Shown here: one piece after another, positions 26,889-35,447 of the stretch
Layout of the letters: every line of letters begins with the position of its first letter
Numbering within the stretch: position 1 is the first letter of the stretch
Source: Okeania hirsuta
Lineage (GTDB): Bacteria > Cyanobacteriota > Cyanobacteriia > Cyanobacteriales > Microcoleaceae
Direction of reading: 5' to 3'
Length of the DNA stretch: 64,000 nt
NCBI RefSeq assembly: GCF_003838195.1
Contig: NZ_RCBY01000012.1
Location: 1-64,000, forward strand
Made by a program: the position numbers and the translations under genes
The notes under the pieces: generated by a model
The model's database searches: none
Seen by the model: only the letters and a program-made list of their open reading frames with translations
What the model was told of the DNA's origin: nothing

Positions 26889-27068
26889 TCATCTTTAGAT
26901 GACTTAAGCTATCAGTCAAGGATTTCAATCCTTGGCTTGGCTTGGCTTGGGGAGGTTGGCTTGAGGAGATTGGCGAGCCATCAGGTATAAAGTTGCGTAG
27001 CTTTGTCATCCACCAATCCGCCAAGAAATAAATTTCTTGGCTCACAGCAGAAGTCATCTTTAGATGAC
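26889..27068. mobile_element. Non-autonomous element bounded by TCATCTTTAGATGA palindromes
   Basis: TCATCTTTAGATGA occurs at 26889 and, extended, at 27053. Between them are further stem-forming pieces (AAGGATTTCAATCCTTGG; CCAAGAAATAAATTTCTTGG) and a GGCTTGGCTTGG tandem. Palindromic ends without inverted repeats recall IS200/IS605-derived elements. No protein is supported. Confidence 0.4.
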
Positions 27069-27121
27069 TAAAGATAGCTGATTTATTATGGCTAATTAAA
27101 ATGAAGGCAGAAGGCAGAAGT

Positions 27122-27255
27122 TATATCATGTCCGGATAATTAGTTATAAAAAAGTTTTTGTTTGTAGTAGGGCTTTAGCCCCAGAAAGATCTATGCTTAG
27201 GGCTAAAGCCCTACTACGAGCTTTAATTATCACTATTCAACCGGACATGATATTA
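27122..27255. mobile_element. MITE with ATATCATGTCCGG ends, copy 1
   Basis: Begins TATATCATGTCCGGATAAT, ends CAACCGGACATGATATTA. It carries a nested strong hairpin, TAGTAGGGCTTTAGCCC and its inverse GGGCTAAAGCCCTACTA. The rest of 26790-27701 shows no gene. Confidence 0.75.
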
Positions 27256-27701
27256 CAGCATATTTTGGGCAAATTGCGATCAAACTATGTTTTGCTGACA
27301 CGATAACTACGTTTAGCTGCGCGATCGCATTCCCACTCACTTTTTCTTATTCTCTTTGTTAAATCATTTTAATAAGCACCTACGCAGAGCGAATTACTTA
27401 CCTCAAAAATACACCAAAACTTCCTTCAAATCAATACTGATGTATTCCTTACATATCAATGCTTTTGATAAATGGCCAAAAAACGCCATTACTTCGTTTT
27501 GCTGTGCTAGCGCACCCTATTTTTCCCCCTAAATAGCTCATTTGAACTTTTTTGGGAAAATTCAGTTTAAATTCCAAATATATTTGAAAAAAAATATAAG
27601 CTTAACTAATATTAACTTTTTTGTCCCACTGTTGGACATAAATTGTCCATTCTTTATCGAATAATTAAGGTAAAATTCCTCTCCTTGAAAATAAGAAGTA
27701 A

Positions 27702-28541
27702 TTATTCATTATTAATTGTTGAACCCCTACTACCTAAAGTTTGAACCACAATTAAATCCATATACCACCGAATTATTGGTGCCAATAAACTATGAAGTTT
27801 ATCCAGCAAAGTCATTTCCAAACCAGGAGCGATCGCGAAAGTTTTCTTCTTCATTCCCCGCACAATTTCAACAGCCATATCTTCAGCACTCCAGACTCCA
27901 GAAGTTGCAGTAATACGTTTAGTTTCCAAAGGCTTAGTTTTATTCTCTACCTCCAACTGTGGTGTATCTGTATCTGGCGGATAAACTACAGAAACAGAAA
28001 TTCCAGACAATTTCAACTCTCCACGCAGAGACTCTGCCAAACCTCTAATGGCAAATTTACTGGGGCAATAAGGAGTATAACCATAAATTCCAATCAAACC
28101 AGCACCAGAAGAAATCATCACAATATGCCCTTTTTTTTCTTGTTCCATCATTGGTATAACTGCCCGCACGCAATAGAGGGAACCAAAATAATTAATTGCC
28201 ATAGTCTGTTCAAAAATTTCTATTGGCAACTCTCGAAAATAACCAGGGTGAGAAATACCAGCAGCAGTAATCAACAAATCTGGCGTACCTATTTCTTTGA
28301 CTGCTTGATGTATAGCAGTTTCTGTTGCTTCCCGGTGCGCAACATCTGTGGAGATAGTAATAATTTTTTGTTCTGGGTTAACAATAGTAGCAGTTATTTC
28401 CGCTCTTGCTGCCTCCAGTTTTTTCGGGTTACGAGCAATAATTGATATATTGCTTCCTTCTGTAGCAAGTAGTTTAGCTATTTCTTTACCTATACCACTA
28501 GAACCACCCGTGATAATTGCGTGTTGCCACATAATTTTCAA
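27702..28541 (-). CDS. SDR family oxidoreductase, 3-ketodihydrosphingosine reductase-like
   Basis: 279 residues of a short-chain dehydrogenase. NADP-binding IITGGSSGIGKEIAKL (GxxxGxG), SIIARNPKKLEAA, the catalytic serine in VMISSGAGLIG and YCPSK (YxxxK). The segment VVYPPDTDTPQLEVENKTKP resembles 3-ketodihydrosphingosine reductases (SDR family with DTDTPQL), but substrate assignment is only suggestive. A hydrophobic C-terminal helix (LLAPIIRWYMDLIVVQTL) may attach it to membranes. The last residues (GSTINNE) are encoded by the AATTATTAATTGTT repeat that borders many elements here. Confidence 0.88.
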   Translation of the reverse strand: MKIMWQHAIITGGSSGIGKEIAKLLATEGSNISIIARNPKKLEAARAEITATIVNPEQKIITISTDVAHREATETAIHQAVKEIGTPDLLITAAGISHPGYFRELPIEIFEQTMAINYFGSLYCVRAVIPMMEQEKKGHIVMISSGAGLIGIYGYTPYCPSKFAIRGLAESLRGELKLSGISVSVVYPPDTDTPQLEVENKTKPLETKRITATSGVWSAEDMAVEIVRGMKKKTFAIAPGLEMTLLDKLHSLLAPIIRWYMDLIVVQTLGSRGSTINNE

Positions 28542-28734
28542 GTAAACCTCGATCGAATGGCGTTACTGAATTAGTGTATGATATTAATTTTAATTATTTA
28601 GGAGTCAGGAGTCAGTAGAGGCAAACTGCCGTTTACCCGTACAGGAGTCAGGAGAAAGAAAAGTGCTTTTCCTGAAATTAAGTAAAGACAACATCTAATT
28701 TTGCCATCTTTGAATGACTCTTAATTTACCTAAA

Positions 28735-28878
28735 TTATATCATGTCCGGATAATAACGCGATAGAACTCCGTTCTGCTTACGCGACCAAAAAACTTTCTC
28801 CTTCTTCTTTCTTCCCTCCTGACTCGGTCCTCCTCGGTCGTTATTTATTTTATAACTGTTCAACCGGACATGATATTA
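28735..28878. mobile_element. MITE with ATATCATGTCCGG ends, copy 2
   Basis: Starts TTATATCATGTCCGGATAA, ends TTCAACCGGACATGATATTA. It abuts the IS5 transposase relic, whose minus-strand frame reads into it (ISNIMSG), so it probably inserted in that gene. It carries GAGTCAGGAGGG-type purine tracts like copy 3. Confidence 0.75.
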
Positions 28879-29326
28879 CTGATTTCGTTCCTCAAATCAC
28901 CAATGCCGATAAAATTAAATTTTACCATTCTGGTTTTCCATTCTCCCTCACCATATATTTTAACCCCTGTAGAGTCTACTACCAGGTGAATGGCCTCTGT
29001 TGTTGGCTTCACTGGTATTTCTATGGTCAATTTACTCAAGCGCCGAGACAAAGTGCTATGGTCTGGTACTGGTAAATCTATTTCCATCAAACCAAATATA
29101 GATTCTCACATACCTCTCGGTTTGCCGTCCTGCCAAACTAAACAAAGCTCCCAGGGTAGCCATTAGTTCAATAGCCACATCACTATAGGTGTTGGATGCT
29201 CCCTGACTCCCTGTTTTTTCAAGGTTGAGCCACTGTTCTATCACTTCTTCAGATAGCCAAAATGTTAGACTTCCCCTTTGCTTTAAGGCAGCATTATATT
29301 CTGACCAGTTACTTATCTCTATAGGA
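28879..29326 (-). pseudogene. IS5 family transposase relic
   Basis: Minus-strand pieces read NWSEYNAALKQRGSLTFWLS, EEVIEQWLNLEK, YSDVAIELMATLGALFSLAG, then after a frameshift near 29090 GLMEIDLPVPDHSTLSRRLS and AIHLVVDSTGVKIYGEGEWK. The D in VVDSTG is the first catalytic residue; the remaining DDE region is lost at the MITE junction. Confidence 0.8.
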
Positions 29327-30180
29327 AGACTTGGACTTGGACTTACTCATCTGTACCTAGTTCAGGTTTTTTTACCACTTACTGAATCTTTCTACCGTAA
29401 TTTCTCCCTTTGTGCAACAAAGCCCTTTTGATGTGTTAAATAGAGTAATGGCAACTGCTATAAATATAAAATCAATAGGTGGTGGTGCATTTTCATTGGT
29501 GGTCTATTGTAATTTTTTTGCTCAAGGACAAAAACAGTGGGAGCATCTTGCTCCCTTGCTCGTATCTTTCTCCCATGAAGCGCCGTTGTTCATCCCCATC
29601 TACCATTATGCGCGCAGGACTATAGCGTTTTTAAATGATATGTCAAATAAGAGTTGGTTATTTACTAACAGTAAAAAGTCCGGGAAACCTTCTTACCTGT
29701 TGCCTGTTGCCTAAAAGCTACCAGGTTTTTTACGCAACTCAAATGAAATTACTATATCAATCAATAAATTTGTTCTTTTTGTACTCAATTTGACTAAAAT
29801 TTATATCGATTTGATTAGAATTACTGTAGTCATAGTAAATCTGATGTAAATAATTAACAAACAAATTAAGTGTAATTTTCCAATTAGTAATTTGTTAATT
29901 TAATCCGTCATAGAATAGAACATTTAGAGCGTGACTAAAATTCAATATTTCTTGGTATTCTGACTCTATGAGATTAATTTTTAATCTAGCTGGAATAATT
30001 ATGAGCGTTAATTTTTACTACTTCTCTATTTTGCCTTTAATTAAGGCTTGCCTACTTATATATAGTAGTATTAATATATATTATGTGAAAAATAAATAAG
30101 CATTTTATTTAACCATTTTATCGAACAACAATAGAGTTGTAAAATTCACAAAATAAATCATTTTTCGTAGTCTTGTTCCT
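29327..30180. other. AT-rich gap, no supported gene
   Basis: Contains a 100-codon open frame (29412-29714) that I do not accept as a gene, a GTTGCCTGTTGCCTAAAAG phrase shared with the GTGCATCTCA elements (29697), and very AT-rich sequence up to 30180. Confidence 0.4.
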
Positions 30181-30184
30181 CAAA

Positions 30185-30480
30185 AAAATCTCTTACCGAA
30201 TAATTAAGGTTTAAAGCCTCTCCTTTAAAGAAGAAAAGCGGTCGATCTTCGGAGCTTCCCTAAGGGTGGGATGGCGTTTTGCTCCGCAACATGTAAAGCG
30301 TTAGCGTTTGCGCAGCATGACCATAGGAAAGCTCCTCCTCCGGAGGAAAGAGGCAGTGACTCTATCAAGAGCGGGTCTCCTCGCTGTCCGACCATCGACC
30401 AAGAAAAAAGAAAAAATTTTCACACTCCGCGTCAATCCTCTCCTTGAAAAGAAGAGGTAATTGTTAATTATTAATTATTA
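30185..30480. repeat. Long dispersed repeat (CCGAATAATTAAGG), copy 1
   Basis: Shared with 37640-37860: TTACCGA.(A)AATT.AGGT.TAAAGC.TCTCC, GCTTCCC.(T)AAGGGTGGGATGG, TTAGCGTTTGCGCAGCATGA, CCATAGGAAAGCTCCTC, CGGCTCTGTCAAGAGCGGAT-like hairpin and TCTCCTCGC. It ends in TAATTATTAATTATTAATTG. Folded and non-coding. Confidence 0.7.
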
Positions 30481-30633
30481 ATTATTAATTGTTCCCTATC
30501 CCTATTTCCCAATTTCAAGATGTTTTATGTATGACTAAAATCAGACCTCTATATGCTATATGCCTGAAATATTTATAAATTAATGGTATAAATGTCTAAT
30601 TCAACAAAAATGATTAGTAGGTAAAATTAAAAT

Positions 30634-32157
30634 ATGAAAAGACAAACTTGGCTATATATACTCCTATTTCTATTAATACCAACTGTTGCCTTAGCCCAAG
30701 AACCTGAAACAGGACAGACTTTTATTCAAACCATCGATCGAACCTTTTCAAGTTTCGTAGGTGTAATATTTAGTATTCTTTTCTTTAAAATCGGCGGCTT
30801 TCCCTTCATAGTTTTATGGCTACTTATAGGTGCAATATTTTTCACCATCCGAATGCAATTTATTAATATTCGAGCCTTTAAACACGCTATTGATATCGTC
30901 CGTGGAAAATATGACGACCCCAATGACCAAGGAGAAGTTTCTCACTTTCAAGCTTTAGCAACAGCATTGTCTGGAACAGTAGGATTGGGTAATATCGCAG
31001 GTGTAGCTGTAGCTGTGAGTATCGGTGGCCCTGGTGCAGCATTCTGGATGACAATTGCTGGTTTTTTTGGCATGACCAGTAAATTTGTGGAATGTACTTT
31101 GGCTCAAAAATATCGCATTGTTCAACCAGACGGTACTATCTCTGGTGGCCCAATGCGTTATTTGTCCGCAGGTTTAGCAGAAATGGGACAGAGGACTTTT
31201 GGCCGGGTGTTAGCTGTACTATTCTCTATTTTGTGCATTTCTGCTGCTTTCGGTGGCGCTAATATGTTCCAGGCCAATCAGTCTTACGGTGCAGTTGCTA
31301 ATGTATTGCCAGGTTTGCCTAGTTGGGGTTATGGTTTGGTGCTGGTAGTTTTAGTTGGATTAGTAATTATTGGTGGAATTCAACGCATTGGTATGGTGGC
31401 AGGTACTCTTGTACCTTTGATGTGTTTGCTATATGTTTTGGCTTCCTTATTTATTCTGTTGGTTAATATTACAGAAATTCCTGGGGCGATCGCTACTATT
31501 ATCTCTGGTGCTTTTGTTCCCAAGGCAGTAGAGGGTGGTATTATTGGCGTAATTATTCAAGGTTTTCAGCGTTCCGCTTTTTCTAATGAAGCTGGTGTGG
31601 GTTCGGCAGCGATCGCTCACTCTGCGGCCAAAACTGATGAACCTATTCGTGAGGGTTTAGTAGCACTGTTGGAGCCGTTTATTGATACTATTGTGGTATG
31701 TAATATGACTGCTTTGGTAATTGTGATTACTAAGGTATATATTGCAGATGAGTTTGCTGCTTTGCGCGAAGCTAAGAAAGGTGCAGAGTTAACTTCAGCT
31801 GCTTTTGGTACTGTTTTGGCATGGTTTCCCATTTTATTAGCGATCGCTGTTTTCTGTTTTGCCTTTTCCACGATGATTTCTTGGAGTTACTACGGCGAAC
31901 GTTGTTGGGATTATTTGTCTGGTGGTAGAGGGTTGATTATTTACAAAATCTTGTTTTTGGTTGCTGCTTTTGTTGGTTCGGTATCAAACCCTTCTTCAGT
32001 AATTGATTTTAGTGATGCGACTCTGATTTCGATGGCTTTTCCTAATATCTTGGGAGGCTATTTTTTATCCGCTCAAGTAGCAAAGGATTTACAAAATTAT
32101 ATGGGTCGTCTTAGTCAAGGAGAGATAAGACCTGCTAAGTGGGGAGTAGGAGAGTAG
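30634..32157 (+). CDS. Alanine/glycine:cation symporter (AGCS family)
   Basis: 507 residues with about ten membrane segments and an N-terminal signal-like helix (LYILLFLLIPTVALAQ). Family hallmarks: FQALATALSGTVGLGNIAGV and AVAVSIGGPGAAFWM, GFFGMTSKFVECTLA, GGPMRYL, then FSNEAGVGSAAIAHSAAKTD. Members take up D/L-alanine or glycine with sodium. It stands alone; no glycine riboswitch could be recognised upstream. A GGGGAGTAGGGGAGTA tandem follows the stop (32144-32190). Confidence 0.93.
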   Translation: MKRQTWLYILLFLLIPTVALAQEPETGQTFIQTIDRTFSSFVGVIFSILFFKIGGFPFIVLWLLIGAIFFTIRMQFINIRAFKHAIDIVRGKYDDPNDQGEVSHFQALATALSGTVGLGNIAGVAVAVSIGGPGAAFWMTIAGFFGMTSKFVECTLAQKYRIVQPDGTISGGPMRYLSAGLAEMGQRTFGRVLAVLFSILCISAAFGGANMFQANQSYGAVANVLPGLPSWGYGLVLVVLVGLVIIGGIQRIGMVAGTLVPLMCLLYVLASLFILLVNITEIPGAIATIISGAFVPKAVEGGIIGVIIQGFQRSAFSNEAGVGSAAIAHSAAKTDEPIREGLVALLEPFIDTIVVCNMTALVIVITKVYIADEFAALREAKKGAELTSAAFGTVLAWFPILLAIAVFCFAFSTMISWSYYGERCWDYLSGGRGLIIYKILFLVAAFVGSVSNPSSVIDFSDATLISMAFPNILGGYFLSAQVAKDLQNYMGRLSQGEIRPAKWGVGE

Positions 32158-32333
32158 GGGAGTAAGGGAGTAGGGGAGTAGGGGAGATGGTAATCAAACA
32201 TAGCATTACTATTTAGAAATGGTATAAGTCCAATGCTAATGATGAGTTTTAGACTAGGCAATGTTTTTCCCACTGTTGCCTGTTGCCTGTTCCCTGCTAT
32301 ATAACATTCTTCAGTTTATCCATCATAAATATA

Positions 32334-32762
32334 ATGAATATATTTTCCAAAAATTCCGTACTTGTGCCCATAGATTTTTCCGATGAATCTGTTGAGGCGA
32401 TCGATGTAGCTCTAGAATTTATTCGAGATCCTTCTTATTTATGGATTCTTCATGTATTACCTCGTCTTAATCCTGCTGAACCAGGAGTAAGGTGGCATAC
32501 TGTAGATGACCAGAGTCGCAAACAGCACATCGAAAAGGTATTTCACGAACGGATTCAAGGTGCTAAATATGAAGGTGTTAATTTTCGTGTGGCGATCGGA
32601 ACTCCTAGCTCAGAAATTTTGGACTATGCTCAGGAAAAAAAAGCAGAGTTGATTGTCATTCCCTCCCAAGGAAATAGTGGTCTTGGTCGATTTTTACTAG
32701 GATCGGTTGCTGAACGAATTGTCAGGTATTCTCATTGTCCTGTTTTAGTTCTACGAAATTGA
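32334..32762 (+). CDS. Universal stress protein UspA family
   Basis: 142 residues from the ATG at 32334 (MNIFSKNSVLVPIDFSDES); 17 upstream codons are open but unlike the family. The single Usp domain shows VLVPIDFSDESVEAIDVALE, LWILHVLP, the central VAIGTPSSEILDYAQEKKAE and the ATP-loop G-x2-G-x9-G(S/T) in SQGNSGLGRFLLGSVAERIV, ending HCPVLVLR. So it is an ATP-binding type. Confidence 0.93.
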   Translation: MNIFSKNSVLVPIDFSDESVEAIDVALEFIRDPSYLWILHVLPRLNPAEPGVRWHTVDDQSRKQHIEKVFHERIQGAKYEGVNFRVAIGTPSSEILDYAQEKKAELIVIPSQGNSGLGRFLLGSVAERIVRYSHCPVLVLRN

Positions 32763-33153
32763 TATACTTTCTGGTAGTCAGATAAGGAGATTCTTCTGAA
32801 AGCAGGATTCTTGGTTTGCGCTCCGCAAGGGTACGCCAAGATTTAGTCCACTTATAGCAAGGAATGAGTTAGTTAGGACATAGACTAACAATGAACCTTA
32901 GACAGGGAAATATTTTTCTCACTATTCCTTATTCCCTGCCATAACATAAAATTGGCTGCTTAAGAGCAAGGCTTTAGACTGAATTTTTCGGTAAATTAAA
33001 AACCAGATTTTACCTTCAATGAGAAAAATCTGCTTTCTTTAAATTTTAATTTATTATTTATTAACTTTAATTAAGAGGACTAACCTAAATGATTAGTCAG
33101 GAGATTACAATAATTATATAGAGTTATCTTTATAAAATAGGGGAGTAGGAAAT
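32763..33153. other. Gap with repeat fragments
   Basis: Holds a diverged palindromic repeat (TTTGCGCTCCGCAAGGGTA, 32815), a TTCCTTATTCCCTGCC tract and a diverged piece of the CTTTAGACTGAATTTTTCGG repeat (32970). No gene. Confidence 0.4.
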
Positions 33154-33315
33154 ATGTTAAGAACTCCTACATTTCATGTCAATCAATACCAAACACTATT
33201 CCAACATCTCAAGCAAATTATTCTCTATTGGCTGAAATCTTTTTGGAAATTTAGTCTATTTTATGGTAAATATACTGCCTCTCCACCTTGGCAAAAAACT
33301 ATGAATATTAGCTGA
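33154..33315 (+). CDS. Possible small protein, 53 aa
   Basis: ATG preceded by GGGGAGTAGGAAAT, which could act as a ribosome site. The product (MLRTPTFHVNQYQTLFQHLK, then IILYWLKSFWKFSLFYG) is amphipathic and aromatic-rich, possibly membrane-associated. No family recognised; it may be chance. The rest of 33316-33917 shows only a CAGGAGCAAT ... ATTGCTCCTG hairpin near 33640. Confidence 0.25.
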   Translation: MLRTPTFHVNQYQTLFQHLKQIILYWLKSFWKFSLFYGKYTASPPWQKTMNIS

Positions 33316-33917
33316 TGAAAATTCACTATAGTTTTCAAGGTCAGTTTATTGGCTAGATAGCTAGGTGTTTAGAGCGGTTAAATACCTCGATCACTTTCGA
33401 TTTTTGGAGTAAACATCAACTCTCTCTTCTAGGAGCTTTCTAGGAGGAGGCTTTATACTCAAATTATCAATCAGCCAGATTATCAATAACCTTAATCATT
33501 TTCAGAGCTTTATATTAGGTTCCAAGCTTTCTGTTAAGATTCTATTGGTTAGTATTACAGTTTCTGGGTGAAACAACTAAATACTTTTGATATATGAGAT
33601 TGGGTATTTTAGGGATACTTATATTTAGATGAACAGGAGCAATTGGTTTGGAGTATTGCTCCTGGAATTAACTATTAATCTTGAAATGCTTTGAGGTTAA
33701 AAGCTCTGATGTTTTATTATTTGAGTAACCGTTCTACTAAACTTACCCAAACTTACCCAAAAGCATATGAGCAGCTGTGGAGTTAGCTCCCTGTTTCCAT
33801 GAGAACCACTGACCGCAGTCTGTAACCTTATTCTTTCCATAGACTTAAAATTGGCGATAACTCCACCTACTCATTTTTTACCCTCATCACCATTAGCAAT
33901 GAAGCTAAATTTTATTT

Positions 33918-34409
33918 TTAATAGAAACCTAAAGCTGCTCTAGTGTGACGTCCAACAATTCCATCTGGCCTTAAGCCATGATCGCGTTGGAATGCTTTAA
34001 CTGCATATTTAGTCTTAGGCCCAAAATAGCCAGTTGCACGATGATGATGAAAATAGCCCATCATTCCTAATTGGTGTTGCAACTTGGATACTTGATGTCC
34101 ACGACTACCATGGCTCAAATAATATCCACGATGACGGCGATGTCCCTTATAAGAAGCATGACGATACTTGGGACGATAATAACCTTTGCCATAATGGCGA
34201 GCGTGACCATAACCACTGCAAGGGTTCTTATAGTGACATGCAGCAGCAGAATTAGCAGTCGCGCTAATAGCACCTAGAATAGTAGCAGCTGATAGAAGAC
34301 TCATCATACCTAATGTAGAGAACTTTTTCCAGTTCACTCCTTCAAAGGTAGGCTCAACTATAGAACTTTCTTCGGCAGTAGCTAGATGGGAATATGCTAG
34401 TGTTTCCAT
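33918..34409 (-). CDS. Secreted peptidoglycan-binding domain protein
   Basis: 163 residues. A long N-terminal leader (METLAYSHLATAEESS, then KFSTLGMMSLLSAATILGA, ending TANSAAA) precedes a basic Tyr/His/Gly-rich linker (YGKGYYRPKYRHASYKGHRR) and a C-terminal PG_binding_1 domain: LSHGSRGHQVSKLQHQLGMM, GYFGPKTKYAVKAFQRDHGL, PDGIVGRHTRAAL. It probably binds cell-wall peptidoglycan outside the cytoplasm. The leader is shared with the next minus-strand gene upstream. Confidence 0.85.
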   Translation of the reverse strand: METLAYSHLATAEESSIVEPTFEGVNWKKFSTLGMMSLLSAATILGAISATANSAAACHYKNPCSGYGHARHYGKGYYRPKYRHASYKGHRRHRGYYLSHGSRGHQVSKLQHQLGMMGYFHHHRATGYFGPKTKYAVKAFQRDHGLRPDGIVGRHTRAALGFY

Positions 34410-34553
34410 AACTCCTCTGATGAGTAATGTTTTACAACTTTTTTTTATAAGTGCCTTACCAACTTGCCTTATAGCGTTTTGGGTTTCTTTTGCAGTGCGA
34501 CACTCAAAAAAAGGAAATTTAATTTTGGTAGAGCCTTAATTTAGGCTGTTAAC

Positions 34554-34582
34554 AACCAAGGAAATCTGATGATTTCCCTGGT
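34554..34582 (-). terminator. Hairpin downstream of the Gly/Tyr-rich gene
   Basis: AACCAAGGAAATC and GATTTCCCTGGTT pair with one mismatch around a 3-base loop. No strong T run; possibly a second terminator or a stabilising 3' hairpin. Confidence 0.4.
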
Positions 34583-34643
34583 TGCATTACTAAGCTACCA
34601 TGTTAGGTAGATTATTTATGCAGAATATTCAAAAAAATTTAAA

Positions 34644-34672
34644 AGTCCACAATTTTCAGATAATTGTGGACT
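34644..34672 (-). terminator. Rho-independent terminator of the Gly/Tyr-rich gene
   Basis: AGTCCACAATT and AATTGTGGACT form an 11-bp perfect stem with a 7-base loop; on the minus strand it is followed by TTTTAAATTTTTTT. It lies 18 bases after the stop codon of the gene at 34690-35091. Confidence 0.8.
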
Positions 34673-34689
34673 CTTAGGCGATTAAAAAC

Positions 34690-35091
34690 TTAGTAGCAAT
34701 CACCACCATAGCCACCACCGTAACTACTACCGTAGCCACCATAACCACCATAACGACCATAGCGACCGTAGCCACCATAGCTACCATAGGAACGGCTGTA
34801 GGAACGACTAACAACTTTCTTATAATAATGGCCAGAGCTACGACCATAGCTACCATAACGACCAGAACTACCGTAGGCACCATAGCCACCATAACGACCA
34901 TAGCTACCACCACCGTAATAAGCGGAGGCAGAATCAGCAGTTACATTCATTCCTACAGCTAAAGTAGCAGCAGATAATAAACCCATTGCTCCAACACTAG
35001 ATAGCTTTTTGAAATCTACACAAGCAGTAAACTCTTTGTTAGTAGAGTCTTCTTCGTTGAAAGCTAAATGGGAAAATGCTAATATTTCCAT
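34690..35091 (-). CDS. Secreted Gly/Tyr/Ser-rich protein
   Basis: 133 residues. The leader MEILAFSHLAFNEEDS ... KKLSSVGAMGLLSAATLAVG ... TADSASA is clearly related to that of the peptidoglycan-binding protein at 33918-34409. The mature part is low complexity, made of YGGYG, YGSYG, RYGRYG units with one central basic block (YYKKVVSRSYSRSYG) and a single final CY. It may be a structural surface or sheath protein; function unknown. Codons are repetitive, so the length may vary between strains. Confidence 0.75.
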   Translation of the reverse strand: MEILAFSHLAFNEEDSTNKEFTACVDFKKLSSVGAMGLLSAATLAVGMNVTADSASAYYGGGSYGRYGGYGAYGSSGRYGSYGRSSGHYYKKVVSRSYSRSYGSYGGYGRYGRYGGYGGYGSSYGGGYGGDCY

Positions 35092-35447
35092 GAATTCCTC
35101 TGTTTAGTTAAATTAAATGAAATCCCGCATAACAGTTACATCTTGATAAGCCTCTGAAGCTAGGCCATACATAGGACGTAAGAGTTATTTTTGGGGTTTG
35201 CTAGATACACGAACCTGGGTATGCCAAAACCCTTGCAAGAAGCTTTACGTTGGCATATCTAGAATATCACAAAAAATACATTATTCAAGTCAAATTATCA
35301 AAAAACTTAGCTTGCCTCTACACATAACAGAATAAATGGACTTATATGCTAGACCAAATTTTGCCTCAGACTTGACTTAAAATGGTTCTATCATGACTAA
35401 ACAACTAAAAGCAAGTTTTTTTATAATTAATATAGAAATCTCATATT
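35092..35447. other. Divergent intergenic region
   Basis: About 360 bases between two divergent genes. It should contain both promoters. A distant inverted pair TATGCCAA (35220) and TTGGCATA (35253) flanks CCCTTGCAAGAAGCTTTACG; a possible operator or folded leader, but no known motif. Confidence 0.3.

Noticed and set aside
26848-27057. 69-codon minus-strand frame near the repeat protein
   Set aside because: It is built of tandem and palindromic pieces (GGCTTGGCTTGG, TCATCTTTAGATGA) and looks non-coding.
29412-29714. 100-codon plus-strand open frame
   Set aside because: It ends in codons made by the GTTGCCTGTTGCC tandem, has no ribosome site and no recognisable fold; probably chance.
34674-34913. 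Val/Met-rich frame opposite the Gly/Tyr-rich gene frame
   Set aside because: Alternate frame of a low-complexity gene; its regular VAMVVMV pattern is a by-product of the GGCTATGGTGG codons.
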